This document shows, one piece after another, positions 50,378 to 61,100 of a stretch of DNA of 64,000 nucleotides. The position numbers were made by a program, and so were the translations under genes. Location of the stretch: the NCBI RefSeq assembly GCF_001457835.1, contig NZ_LN898229.1, positions 488,082 to 552,081 on the forward strand, written 5' to 3'. Within the stretch, counting starts at the first letter, position 1. Each line of letters starts with the position of its first letter. The stretch is from Fenollaria timonensis (GTDB lineage Bacteria; Bacillota; Clostridia; Tissierellales; Peptoniphilaceae). The notes beneath the pieces were generated by a model. The model was not told where the DNA came from. It was given only the letters and a program-made list of their open reading frames with translations, and did not search any database.

Positions 50378-53300
50378 ATGAAGAGGTTTATAAGCGTCTT
50401 GCTTGTGATAGCATTACTAGTACCGATGCTATGCGTTGACGTCTTTGCAGCAGATAAAACGGTAAGCGATTTTACTGGATTAAAGGCGGCAATAGCACAG
50501 GCAGAAGACGGCGATGCAATCACTGTTGCTAGTAATATCACACTAGATGAAACACTAGCAATTGAAAACAAAAATATAACAATAAAGGGGAGCGGCAAAA
50601 TCAGTGCAGCGAGTGCACTAAATAATGTTAATACAAGAAAGAACACATTGTTTTATATTAATGGCTCAACAGTAACATTTAACGGACTAACTTTAGATGG
50701 AGCTAAGATAAACAGAGTTATTTACTCTGAAGCTTCTAAAATAACTTTAACAGATGCTAAAGTAATTAACGGTTGCCCTGGAAGCGATTCAAACATAAAT
50801 CCAGGTGGAGGTATATTTTTAAGACGCGGATCACTAACAGCTACTAATACTGATTTTACAGGAAATACACCTGGAACTAATCAAAATTTACCAGCAGGCG
50901 ATAAAGATTTTAATGGTGGTGCTATTTATTCAGGAAGCACTAAAGCTGATATTACAATTACTGGCGGAAAATTTGAAGATAATGAGGTAAAAGCTTACGG
51001 ACACGGTGCGGCCATTTATCAAGAAAATGGTATTTTAAATGTAACAGGAACAAGCTTTAAAAATAATAAAGGTCACGTTGAAGGTGGCAATGCCGGTACT
51101 CAAGGAGCATGTATCCACACAAGAGACAAGGTAAAAGCTACAATTTCCAATGTAGAGGCTGAAATTGCAAAAGGTTTTAACACAGGTGGATTTTTAAGAT
51201 CATGGGGAAGTGATGTAACAGTTACTAACTCTACATTTACAATAAAAGATTTAGGCGACGGCTATGGCTACAGCGGCGGAGCCTTGTGCTTTGAAAACGG
51301 CACAAGCAAAGTTACAGGCTCTACTTTTACCTGTACCGGATCAAAGCTATATCACGCAGGCGGTTTTATAGATATCGTTGGTGGTGGTACACATATAATT
51401 GATACCAACACCATGACAGGAGCTGGAAAAGAAAACGGACAACAAATAGCTTCCTTTGGTGGCGCAATTAGTGTAGAAGAAGGTGCAAGTGCAACAGTTA
51501 CCATTACGAACAATACAATAAAAGATACTTCAGCTTCTGATAATGGCGGAGCCATTGCGATCGGAACACATAAAGGTAAAAGCACACCATCAACAGTAAC
51601 TATGAGCGGCAATACCATTTCAAATGCTGGAACTTTATTTTGGGGAGCACAATATGGTGGAGGAGTATTTGTAGCTCCTGATGCCACAGTTACTATGACA
51701 AAAGACACTATTAAAGACACAAGATCTTCCTATGGTGGAGGAGTATATAACGAAGGTAAATTAACTATAAGTGGCGGATCATCACTAACTGGTGGTGTTG
51801 GCTCAAAACTAGGTGGAGAAATTTACAATAACGGTGAATTGACAGTAGATGATGCAACGATCACAGGTAACTTTGTAGGTGGAGCAGCTTGGCAACAATA
51901 TGCAAGCCACGGCAAAAACTTTGAACTTGGCGGAACAAATATCTACGCTGAAAAAGATGTAACTATAACACCAAAGGCAAATATAACAACTGGCAAAGAT
52001 GTAAGAGTTTTAGACGGACAATCAAAAATACTTTTAACAGGTCCTTTGACAAAAGAAATAGATGTTTCTGTGAGTGAAACCCCTGGAGGCAATGAAACTC
52101 AAAAAAGAAGAGTAGGCTATGTAGTTGCAGAAGGAACTGGATACACAGTAACAAAATCCGATGCAAATTTCTTACATTATATAGGTAGAACTAATAAAAC
52201 TGATGCAAATCACTACTCAAATCAACCACGAGCGTCATATGCAGATGACAAAAGTACTGGCGAATGGGACTTTGTTCTTGATAAAGACAATAAAAAGGTA
52301 GTTCTTGGTCAAAGAGTTAAACTTATTTATCATGGCAATCTTGGTAAATTAGGCACAAATGATAAAGAAGAAAAAACTGTAGATGTTTATAAAAATCCTA
52401 ACTTCTGGGAAAATCAATTAGAAGAATACAAAGTAGCTGACCCTGAAAGAGATAAATATAGCTTTATGGCTTGGTACTATTGGAAAGACGGTACAGTTGG
52501 AGATGAAGAAAGCTATGTTCAAGATATAAAGAAGCCAGATAATTTTAAAAATGATTTATTTGATTTTTCTAAAGTAACTTTCCAAAACAACGTAAAAGAT
52601 ACCGACCAAATAATCACTCCAAATATAATAAATACTTATGCTGGTTGGTCTCAAAATATAAGTATTCCTGTTTTAAAAGAATGGGTAGATGCTAAAGAAG
52701 CTGACAAAGTTGATGTAACTGTAACATTAAGTGGCGGAGAAAAAGATATAACCCTTACTTTAAAGAAAACAGAAAATTACTTTAACCAATTTCAAGATCT
52801 TAAAGTATTTACTAAATCATATCAACCAAATGAAGAAAAGAATATGAACTTAAAGTTCACTCCTAAGACATATAGTGTTGAAGAAAAATCGATAGATGGC
52901 TTTACTGCAAGTTATTCACCTCAAAGCATGATAGCAAATCAAGTAGCGGAAGTAAGTAGATTTGTAGTTACTAACAAAAAGATGTTCAAAGTAACATATG
53001 AATTTGTAAGTGGAACAGAAGGAAAAACTCTACCAGCAGCAATTGACGGATACAAGCCAACTGATGATACTGAATATGCAGATGGAGCAACAGTAAATGC
53101 AAAACAACCAACACAAACATCATATGAAGATACTGAAAATAATGGCACATGGACATTTACTTCATGGGATGCAAATTCAAAAACGATAGATAAAGCCGAT
53201 GTAAAATTTGTAGGTACTTGGACTTTTGCAGAAACACCACAAACAAAATATAAAGCAACATATGAGTTTAGGAGCGGAACAGAAGGAAAAGAATTACCAA

Positions 53301-55084
53301 CAGCAATTGAAGGATACAAACCAACAGATGATACAGAATATGCTGACAAAGCAACAGTAACTTCTAAAGCGCCAACACAAACATCATATGAAGATGCTGA
53401 AAATAATGGCACATGGACATTTACTTCATGGGATGCAAATTCAAAAACGATAGATAAAGCCGATGTAAAATTTGTAGGTACTTGGACTTTTGCAGAAACA
53501 CCACAAACAAAATATAAAGCAACATATGAATTTGTAAGTGGAACAGAAGGAAAAACTCTACCAACAGCAATTGAAGGATACAAACCAACAGATGATACAG
53601 AATATGCTGACAAAGCAACAGTAACTGCCAAAGCGCCAACACAAACATCATATGAAGATACTGAAAATAATGGCACATGGACATTTACTAACTGGGATGC
53701 AAATTCAAAAACAATAAATAAAGCTGATGTAAAATTTATAGGTACTTGGACATTTGCGGCTAAACCAGAACCAACATCAGACTTCACTATCACAAAAACT
53801 GTTGACAAAGCATATTACAAAAAAGCTGGCGAAGTTTTAACTTACACTATTAAAGTAAAAAACACTGGAAATACAGATTTAACAGGTTTAAAACTAACAG
53901 ATCAATTAGTAAATGTTACAGATGAACCATTTGATCTTGCTTCAGGTAAATCACAAACATTCACTTACAATTACACTATTAGCGAAGCCGATGTCACAGC
54001 AAAATCAGTAACTAATACAGCATCTGTAAAAATTGGCGATAACGGCGAACCAAAAGAAGCCAAAGCCACATCCATTCTCAAAGAAAAAGAAAAACGCGGC
54101 GATGTTTACGTTAGATACGAGACTGAAGACGGCAAGATCCTTGACGAATTCGCTGTACTAATCGATGTACCTGTAGGCACTTACTACTACACTGAAGAAA
54201 AAGCCTTCCCTAGATACAGATTCGTAGGTCTTGCGCCATACTCTGATCCTGCTGAAGGATACGTAGTTGAAGGCACTCAATATGTAGTTTATCTATATAG
54301 AAGAGACAGAGGCGGACGTACTCCTGACAGAAGGGACAGATATGAACGCGAAGAAAAAGAAGTAGAAGAGCCTATAGTTGAAGCAAAGAGAAAGCCAGAA
54401 CTAAACAAAAAAGACCATAAGCAATACATGTATGGCTACCCTGACTGGACTTTCGTTCCAGCGGCTAATATCACTAGAGGCGAGGCAGCAGCGATGTTTG
54501 CAAGACTATTCAAAGAGTATCCAGGACTAGACTATAATTATAAAAAATACTACACTGACGTAGATGAATCGTACTGGGGCTTCAAAGAAGTTGCCTACTT
54601 ATCAGAGTTTGGCATACTTAGCGGCTACAGCGACGGCACATTTAGACCAAATAACAAGATCACAAGAGCCGAGTTCGTTAAGATCGCTGAGTCATTCGAA
54701 GCATTGACATGGGGCTTGAGCCCTTATAACGATGTTGATGGTGGCCACTGGGCATTTAGATACATCGTTTCATCCGCAGCAAAGGGCTGGATATCGGGTT
54801 ACCCAGACGGCTCATTTAGACCAAACAGCTTCATCAGTAGAGCAGAAGCCGTTACCATAGTCAACAAACTACTAGAAAGACGTCCAGATAAGGACTACAT
54901 CGACACACATAAGCCAGAACTAAAACCATTCACAGACTTAAAACCAAGTTACTGGGCTTATTACGAGATATATGAAGCAGTAGACGGACACGACTACAAC
55001 AGAAGCTTCACAGACATTGAAGAACACTGGTATAGATTGAACAATGAAAGATTTGTTTTCTCTCAACCAAGATATTATAGGTAG
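50378..55084 (+). CDS. large SLH-anchored adhesin with beta-helix, CnaB, SHIRT, DUF11 and MucBP domains
   Basis: A 1568-residue exported surface protein. Signal peptide 1-24; a right-handed beta-helix (about 30-540) with repeated GGAI/N turns; an InlB-like beta-grasp part (about 645-765); a CnaB-type domain (about 765-868) with Lys, Glu and Asn candidates for an isopeptide bond (VLKEW, YSVEEK, VVTNK). Three SHIRT domains follow (870-1133), each 88 residues with VSGTEGK, GTWTFTSWD and GTWTF. Then a DUF11 domain (1134-1220), a MucBP-like domain (about 1240-1310) and three SLH domains (about 1345-1540). SLH holds it to the wall; SHIRT repeats act as rigid stalks in streptococcal adhesins. It is 22 bp before the next SLH gene. 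Confidence 0.92.
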   Translation: MKRFISVLLVIALLVPMLCVDVFAADKTVSDFTGLKAAIAQAEDGDAITVASNITLDETLAIENKNITIKGSGKISAASALNNVNTRKNTLFYINGSTVTFNGLTLDGAKINRVIYSEASKITLTDAKVINGCPGSDSNINPGGGIFLRRGSLTATNTDFTGNTPGTNQNLPAGDKDFNGGAIYSGSTKADITITGGKFEDNEVKAYGHGAAIYQENGILNVTGTSFKNNKGHVEGGNAGTQGACIHTRDKVKATISNVEAEIAKGFNTGGFLRSWGSDVTVTNSTFTIKDLGDGYGYSGGALCFENGTSKVTGSTFTCTGSKLYHAGGFIDIVGGGTHIIDTNTMTGAGKENGQQIASFGGAISVEEGASATVTITNNTIKDTSASDNGGAIAIGTHKGKSTPSTVTMSGNTISNAGTLFWGAQYGGGVFVAPDATVTMTKDTIKDTRSSYGGGVYNEGKLTISGGSSLTGGVGSKLGGEIYNNGELTVDDATITGNFVGGAAWQQYASHGKNFELGGTNIYAEKDVTITPKANITTGKDVRVLDGQSKILLTGPLTKEIDVSVSETPGGNETQKRRVGYVVAEGTGYTVTKSDANFLHYIGRTNKTDANHYSNQPRASYADDKSTGEWDFVLDKDNKKVVLGQRVKLIYHGNLGKLGTNDKEEKTVDVYKNPNFWENQLEEYKVADPERDKYSFMAWYYWKDGTVGDEESYVQDIKKPDNFKNDLFDFSKVTFQNNVKDTDQIITPNIINTYAGWSQNISIPVLKEWVDAKEADKVDVTVTLSGGEKDITLTLKKTENYFNQFQDLKVFTKSYQPNEEKNMNLKFTPKTYSVEEKSIDGFTASYSPQSMIANQVAEVSRFVVTNKKMFKVTYEFVSGTEGKTLPAAIDGYKPTDDTEYADGATVNAKQPTQTSYEDTENNGTWTFTSWDANSKTIDKADVKFVGTWTFAETPQTKYKATYEFRSGTEGKELPTAIEGYKPTDDTEYADKATVTSKAPTQTSYEDAENNGTWTFTSWDANSKTIDKADVKFVGTWTFAETPQTKYKATYEFVSGTEGKTLPTAIEGYKPTDDTEYADKATVTAKAPTQTSYEDTENNGTWTFTNWDANSKTINKADVKFIGTWTFAAKPEPTSDFTITKTVDKAYYKKAGEVLTYTIKVKNTGNTDLTGLKLTDQLVNVTDEPFDLASGKSQTFTYNYTISEADVTAKSVTNTASVKIGDNGEPKEAKATSILKEKEKRGDVYVRYETEDGKILDEFAVLIDVPVGTYYYTEEKAFPRYRFVGLAPYSDPAEGYVVEGTQYVVYLYRRDRGGRTPDRRDRYEREEKEVEEPIVEAKRKPELNKKDHKQYMYGYPDWTFVPAANITRGEAAAMFARLFKEYPGLDYNYKKYYTDVDESYWGFKEVAYLSEFGILSGYSDGTFRPNNKITRAEFVKIAESFEALTWGLSPYNDVDGGHWAFRYIVSSAAKGWISGYPDGSFRPNSFISRAEAVTIVNKLLERRPDKDYIDTHKPELKPFTDLKPSYWAYYEIYEAVDGHDYNRSFTDIEEHWYRLNNERFVFSQPRYYR
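52985..53776 (+). repeat. three tandem 264-bp SHIRT repeats
   Basis: Copies begin at 52985, 53249 and 53513, each exactly 264 bp (88 codons). Copies 1 and 2 share an identical stretch of well over 100 bp, and copies 2 and 3 are also near-identical, so recombination could change copy number. Confidence 0.9.
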
Positions 55085-55106
55085 AAAATCTATTTAGGAG
55101 GAATTT

Positions 55107-57527
55107 ATGAAGAAAATTTTAAGCATGCTTATGGCAGTCGTGATGCTGCTATGCTTAGTTCCAGTGCAATTGATGGCAGAGGATGCTAATGAAGCCGTTG
55201 TGCTTGATAATGGCCGTGCCGATGGACTTGAACTAGGCGATGAGATAGTACCTGAAAGAGTTGGAGAACCGCTAACAGGTGATGAAAATGTGACTCTTGT
55301 GGGTCAATGGATAAATGATTCAACTAAAAAAGAAAACACTCCAAAACATTATGAACTTACAGATAAGATTGGATATCCTTTGTATAACAGTGGTTTATTA
55401 AGGGGATTAGCTAAGCAATTCTTAGGCTGGTCTGATAAGGCTCCTGTTGACAATGGAGTTTTAGCTGATGGCGCAAAATTATATTCGCCAGAAGATACAA
55501 TTGCAGATGTTTTTGGAAGTTCAATACCAGCAGATGCTAAAATTTATGCAGTTTATTATGAAATAAATAAACCTTTTGGAGATCCATTACCTAAAAATCC
55601 ATTTGCTTTATTAGTTCCAGGTCAATTAGCTACTGAAATTAAAAATAGAATTAATGCTAATAAGATAATGATTGATGAGAGTTTAAAAGCTGAAGATATT
55701 TTGAAGGGTACTGACAACTACAGTTCTGATGGTGTCATTATTGATAAGTACAAAAAAACAGATGATGATAAGACAATTAACGAAGTAGTTTTAAACTCTG
55801 AGCTTGAGATGGATTGGGTAGCTGCAATGCTTGCATATAAAAATATAGCGGGAAGTAATCAGATATTACCAATTTTAAGCCGTAATTATGGAGAAAGATT
55901 TAAAAATAATGACTTTCCAACTGATGATGGCAAAGCTGCTGGCTACACTCACGTTGACTTAAACATGGATTTTGGCACTGATGAAGGACTTGTAATTCCT
56001 GATGAATTATTTTTAGAGTTTAAGAGCTACTCATGGAGACCGCTTTATGCCTTTGGTATTAAAGATGACGGAACAAAAGATGTTTTGAACAGCTTAGACG
56101 ATTATAAAACTTTAGTAAAAAGCGATAATCCTAGAACGAAATTCAGTGTTAAAACTAAGTATAAAGCTGCAGATGGCAAGGATAAAAATTATAGAAAGAT
56201 TACTGTTAGAGTTGTGCTAAGACAATGGGATCCAAATGATAAGAATACAAATCGTGGTTTTACAGGAGAAAGAATTCATGAAAGTAAGATAAAAAAAGGA
56301 CCTCAAGGAACTGTAGCAAGTGAAATTTTATCTAATATGACCTTAAGAGTATTAGGCTCTGCAGATGGTATTGATAAAAAAAATATTGTAAGAATAACAG
56401 ATGCAAGAGCAAAGGAACTTGCTGATAGTGAAGGAAAAGAAAGTATCACTATCACAGGATCTATTAAGGGATATATGCTTTCATCTCTTGGAACAGCTCA
56501 AGTAGGAAAATTCAATGTTCCACTAGAGTCTGATGCTGAAATTGATGAAAGAAAGGCGAATGAACTTAAATTATCATATGTTCACGAAAAAGATGAACCA
56601 ACACCAAAACCAACAGAACCAAACACACTTATCCTAACACTAGATGAAAACCACAGAGGCGGCGAAATAACTAACATCGAAGTAGAAGAGGGCGACTTAA
56701 TCGAGCCGCATCTATATATCCCTCGTAGAAGAGGATACATCTTTAAAGGCTGGAGCTACGATAGAGATCATCTTGACGAAGTAAAACCAGGCGATAGAAT
56801 ATATACAAACACTACTCTATATGCAATTTGGAAAAAAGCAGAAATAGAAAGAGAAGAAGAACCAGTTGAAATAAAAGGCGAAGATCACAAAACATACATC
56901 TTCGGTTACCCAGATGGCAGCGTTAGACCAAACGGATCCATAACAAGAGCAGAAGCAGCAGCAATGCTAGCAAGACTACTAAACATCGAAGCCATCGGTT
57001 CAGTTGCTAAACCAAACTTCACTGACACAGACAGCTCATGGTACAATAAAGCCATCAACGCAGTAGTATTTAGAGGCATAATGAAGGGTTACCCAGACGG
57101 ACGCTTTAGACCAAACGCTCCTATAACTAGAGCAGAGTTCACTCAAATGATATCTACAATCGATAACAAGCCATATGGTGTTGCACCATTTGCAGACGTT
57201 CCTGGTCATTGGGCAGAAAGAGCTATCGGATCAGAATATCAAGCAAAGAGAATCACAGGCTACCCAGACGGACTATTTAGACCAGACGCCAATATCACAA
57301 GAGCAGAAGCAGCTGTAATCCTTAATAAGATTTTCGAAAGAAAATATGACAATTTATCATTATTAAAATGCAAAAACCCACAAATGATAAAGAGATTCAC
57401 AGATCTAGACGAAAGCTTCTGGGGATGGAATGATATGGTGGAAGCAACTAACACTCACGAATATGTAAGAAGATACAAAGAAGATGTATTGAAGAGAGTA
57501 GAAGAAGATTGGCTACTAATTAAATAG
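55107..57527 (+). CDS. SLH-anchored surface protein with InlB-like repeat
   Basis: An 806-residue exported protein. The signal peptide (MKKILSMLMAVVMLLCLVPVQLMA) is followed by about 480 residues without a recognised domain, including VTLVGQWINDSTKKENTPKHYEL. An InlB B-repeat-like unit at about 509-582 contains RGYIFKGWSYD and NTTLYAIWKK. Three SLH domains at about 590-760 contain repeated GYPDGxFRPN and ITRAEA motifs. It is 22 bp downstream of the large adhesin and shares its SLH arrangement, so both are coexpressed on the cell surface. AGGAGG precedes the ATG. Confidence 0.9.
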   Translation: MKKILSMLMAVVMLLCLVPVQLMAEDANEAVVLDNGRADGLELGDEIVPERVGEPLTGDENVTLVGQWINDSTKKENTPKHYELTDKIGYPLYNSGLLRGLAKQFLGWSDKAPVDNGVLADGAKLYSPEDTIADVFGSSIPADAKIYAVYYEINKPFGDPLPKNPFALLVPGQLATEIKNRINANKIMIDESLKAEDILKGTDNYSSDGVIIDKYKKTDDDKTINEVVLNSELEMDWVAAMLAYKNIAGSNQILPILSRNYGERFKNNDFPTDDGKAAGYTHVDLNMDFGTDEGLVIPDELFLEFKSYSWRPLYAFGIKDDGTKDVLNSLDDYKTLVKSDNPRTKFSVKTKYKAADGKDKNYRKITVRVVLRQWDPNDKNTNRGFTGERIHESKIKKGPQGTVASEILSNMTLRVLGSADGIDKKNIVRITDARAKELADSEGKESITITGSIKGYMLSSLGTAQVGKFNVPLESDAEIDERKANELKLSYVHEKDEPTPKPTEPNTLILTLDENHRGGEITNIEVEEGDLIEPHLYIPRRRGYIFKGWSYDRDHLDEVKPGDRIYTNTTLYAIWKKAEIEREEEPVEIKGEDHKTYIFGYPDGSVRPNGSITRAEAAAMLARLLNIEAIGSVAKPNFTDTDSSWYNKAINAVVFRGIMKGYPDGRFRPNAPITRAEFTQMISTIDNKPYGVAPFADVPGHWAERAIGSEYQAKRITGYPDGLFRPDANITRAEAAVILNKIFERKYDNLSLLKCKNPQMIKRFTDLDESFWGWNDMVEATNTHEYVRRYKEDVLKRVEEDWLLIK

Positions 57528-57760
57528 ATTTCGCATTCGATTTGCGATCTTGGCTAGTTTCGAATTATTTTGTCGCTGCGGAGTGCATTTGCACACGTTA
57601 AGTCCATGCACCAAGAGAACGAGTGAAGCGAAGTTCGATTGGCTATGTATGCTTTATGCCAGAGTTTACAAAGAGACGGAACTAAGTGAACGTCGATTTG
57701 CTTAAACTTACGGTAGGACGTATAGTCCTAAGTTCTTCAATTGAACGCGAAATTAATAAA
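57528..57760. repeat. composite of degenerate structured repeats
   Basis: TTTCGCATTCGATTTGCG at 57530 matches a family 1 terminus, and GTGCATTTGCAC is a small hairpin. Near 57700-57755 a TAGGAC/GTCCTA hairpin precedes AGTTCTTCAATT and GCGAAATT, like the right half of family 2 copy G. Another family 1 terminus fragment lies at 57825-57850. No gene is visible. Confidence 0.55.
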
Positions 57761-57782
57761 ATGAATGAATAATAATCTCATG

Positions 57783-57819
57783 AGTGAGTACATCGAAATA
57801 ATATGTACTCACTTTTTTT
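57783..57819 (+). terminator. rho-independent terminator after the SLH gene pair
   Basis: AGTGAGTACAT, a 9-nt loop, ATGTACTCACT and a T-run. The upstream ATGAATGAATAATAATC is identical to that before the ribU terminator. Confidence 0.88.
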
Positions 57820-57979
57820 CTTTTGCGTTCGATTTGCGATCTTGGCTAGTTTAGATGTGCAATGCTCGAGGACTATTAACACGGTTAAACTACTATTTGT
57901 AGTATTGCTATGTGACTATGCTACCACAAAGTGTGATAGTATCATTTTTATTTATATGTATAATTTTTCTTTATATATC

Positions 57980-58009
57980 TTGATTTATATGTTACAAATG
58001 TGTTACAAT
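57980..58009 (+). promoter_or_regulatory. S8 protease promoter region with WalR-type box
   Basis: TGTTAC-AAATG-TGTTAC at 57990-58006 fits the WalR consensus exactly. It overlaps a possible promoter TTGATT (57980-57985), 18-bp spacer, TACAAT (58004-58009). A leader of about 120 nt with small hairpins (ATGCTTTAGCAT; CGCT..AGCG) follows. Confidence 0.6.
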
Positions 58010-58130
58010 AAATTCGGTGGGTAAATTTACCTATTTTTTTACACTGAATGCTTTAGCATAGCAGATAGAAGAAGCGGCAGGTGTAAAACATCGCTTGCGT
58101 TAGCGAAATTTTAATATGGGGGAGGCAATT

Positions 58131-61100
58131 ATGAAACGCAAAACTATTTCACTAATTTTATGCTTATGCATGATTTTTAGCCTATTTGCAGGTTATACAA
58201 CTGTATTTGCAAGTGAAGAAAAGGGAGAGTACATAGTCTACTTAGACGTAGAAAAACAATCTCCTGGCTATGAAGAGGCTTATTTAAACAAGGATTACGG
58301 CAAGGCTATAAGCCTAGCGGACGAGGCTTTGGACTACTATGAAGGTGAGTTAAAGTCAATGTTTGCAGGCATTGAGGTGATATCTAGGGCCCAGCTTCTA
58401 GTTCCATCTCTTTGCGTAAGGCTTAATAAGAGTGATCTTGATGCTATCAAGGCGCTTGACTATGTTAAGGATGTCTTCAATAATGACATCATTCGTGAGC
58501 CTGACGTTGTTCGCTCTGACATGAGGGCCTTCAAGGACCAATCTGTCATGACTGACTCGATCAAGATGGTTAACTCGAACGAGCTTATCGGCAATGACGA
58601 AGTGCTTCAAAAGAAGTACAACGGTGCTGGCTCTGTCCTTGCTATCATCGATAGTAACATGGACCCAAGCCATGATGCTTTCTATTTGAGCAATGCTGGT
58701 TTAGCTAGACTTGGCAAGCTTGATATTAATAACTTTTTAAATGGCGGTAAATTAAGTCTTAAGGACAATACTCAAGATCAAAAGCTTTATGAAGACGTTT
58801 ATAGAAGTGAAAAGATTCCATTTGGCTGGAATTATAATACTAACAAGAAGGACTTAAATCCTGAAAAAGAAAAAGCAGCTCACGGTCAACACGTTAGTGG
58901 TACTGTAGCTGGTAACGCCGTTCAAATCGATGGCAAAACTTGGAGAGGTGTTGCTCCTGAAGCTCAACTACTTATGATGAATGTTATGAAGCAAGGCTCA
59001 ACATCTTCAAACATATACATCAGAGCTATGCAAGACGCGATAGTTATGGGGGCTGACGCGGTTAACATGAGTTTAGGCTCTACTAAGGGTCTTCCTGGCC
59101 AAGCCGATGGACTTGTTGGCAAGGCTATAAACAACGGTTACGCTGCTGATACTAACTTTGTTATAGCTGCTGGTAATGAAGGCGAATACCAAGGCAATCT
59201 TAACATTGATAACCCAGACTTTGGTACTATGGCGGCTCCTGGTATTGCGACTAACGCAATAACTGTAGCATCGCTTGAAAATAAAACTATGTATGTACCT
59301 GTCATTACTCATGACGGAACTAAATATATTTTCCAAACTGCTGGAGATGTTCAATATAAAAAAGGCGACTACTACTTAGTTGACTGTGGCAATGGTGTTA
59401 TTAAGGCTGAAGATGATATTGACGATTTTAAAGGCAAGGACCTTAAAGGCAAAGTAGCTCTTATTAAGAGGGGCGGCAATACTTTTAGCGAAAAGGTTCT
59501 AAACGCTGAAAAAGCTGGAGCATTAGGCGCAATTATCTATAATAATGTTGAGGGCGAGCTATACATGGGCGTTAAGGGCAACAAGATACCAGCTATTGCC
59601 ATAACTTTGGATACTGCAGAAAAGATAAAGAAAGATTTATCAAAGCCTGTGTCTATAGATATGAGACCACAAGAGGCTGATAACCCACAATTTGGCGAGC
59701 TAAGCTCATTTACTAACTGGGGTCTTTCAGCTGGTGGCTACATGAAGCCAGATATCACTGCTCCTGGCGGACACATCTACTCAACTCAAACTATGGGCAA
59801 CACATTTGGCGATATGAGCGGTACTTCTATGGCTACGCCTCACGTTACAGGCGCTATAGGCGTTATTCGTGCTCGTCTAAATGAGATGCTTTTTGCAGGC
59901 GAAACTCATAAGGCGGCTTTAACTAAGACTATACTTATGAACTCTGCTGTTCCTCATGTAGATCCAAAAACTGGTCAAACTACTTCACCTCGTCGTCAAG
60001 GCGCTGGTGTTATGAATCTTACAAAGGCATCGATGCTTGATTTTACAGTAGTTGATAGAGATACTAAGATTGCTAGCAAATTTATAGGCAATGTTGACGA
60101 TAAAATTACATTAAATTTAACTATACACAATTACTCAGGCACTCAAAAGGTGCTTACACCATCGGTTCAAGCGACTATCGAAGCACGCGATGGCAAGAAA
60201 CTATTACTAAGACCTGATGAACTATTCTCAAAGACTTATGAAGACAAGAAAGTTACTGTACCAGCGCAAACTAGCGTTGAATACGACATAACTTTCCCAA
60301 TCGAACACCTAGAAAAGGTAGAAGCGTTCACAAACGGCGCTTTCGTTGAAGGTTTCCTTCACTTAAGAGATGAAAATGGCATGGAAATTTCCTTCCCATT
60401 CGTTTCATTTAAGGGTAGCTATGACAATATTCCATCTATTGAAAAACCATTATACGAATTCGATTTCGAAAGTGAAAAACCAATGTACTGGAACCTAAAG
60501 ACTAGGAACCATGACTGGTTTAAGTACTCAACTCACATAGAAACTAACTACGGAACATATAAAGATGATAAGGACAGAACATTTAATAACGTTATAATTG
60601 CTGGTCTTAAGAACTTTGACGATATCAATGAAAAGAAAAATACTGCTGAAGAACCAAAACCTATATTCACACCTATAGTTATATCACCAAACGCAGATAA
60701 CTACCAAGACGTACTAAGCATTCAAATGGTTATGACTAGAACTGCTAATGTTAAGGCAAGTATCATTGATAAAGAAGGCAAGTCAGAAGACTTTAACATT
60801 GGTCTTAAATACACTAACATATCGACTGACCCTGATAATGACAAGAACAGAGACACATACCTTGGCTACACAGCTCCTGGCGCTGTTCCACTAAAGGATT
60901 ATGAAGATGGTGACTACACTCTAAGGCTTACTGCAGCTGCTATCAAGGCACCTAAGGAAAGTTATCCAGAAACATATAGAGATATAAAATTCACTATAGA
61001 CACAGTGGCTCCACAATTTGAAAACAGTTTTTATGATGAAAATACTAGAACATTAACATTTGATATAAAAGAAGAAGGATCTGGCCTTGATGAATTCAAA

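Noticed and set aside
52939-53808. Minus-strand frame of 289 residues with internal repeats
   Set aside because: It is the complement of the three SHIRT repeats; its repeats simply mirror the coding strand, with no ribosome binding site.
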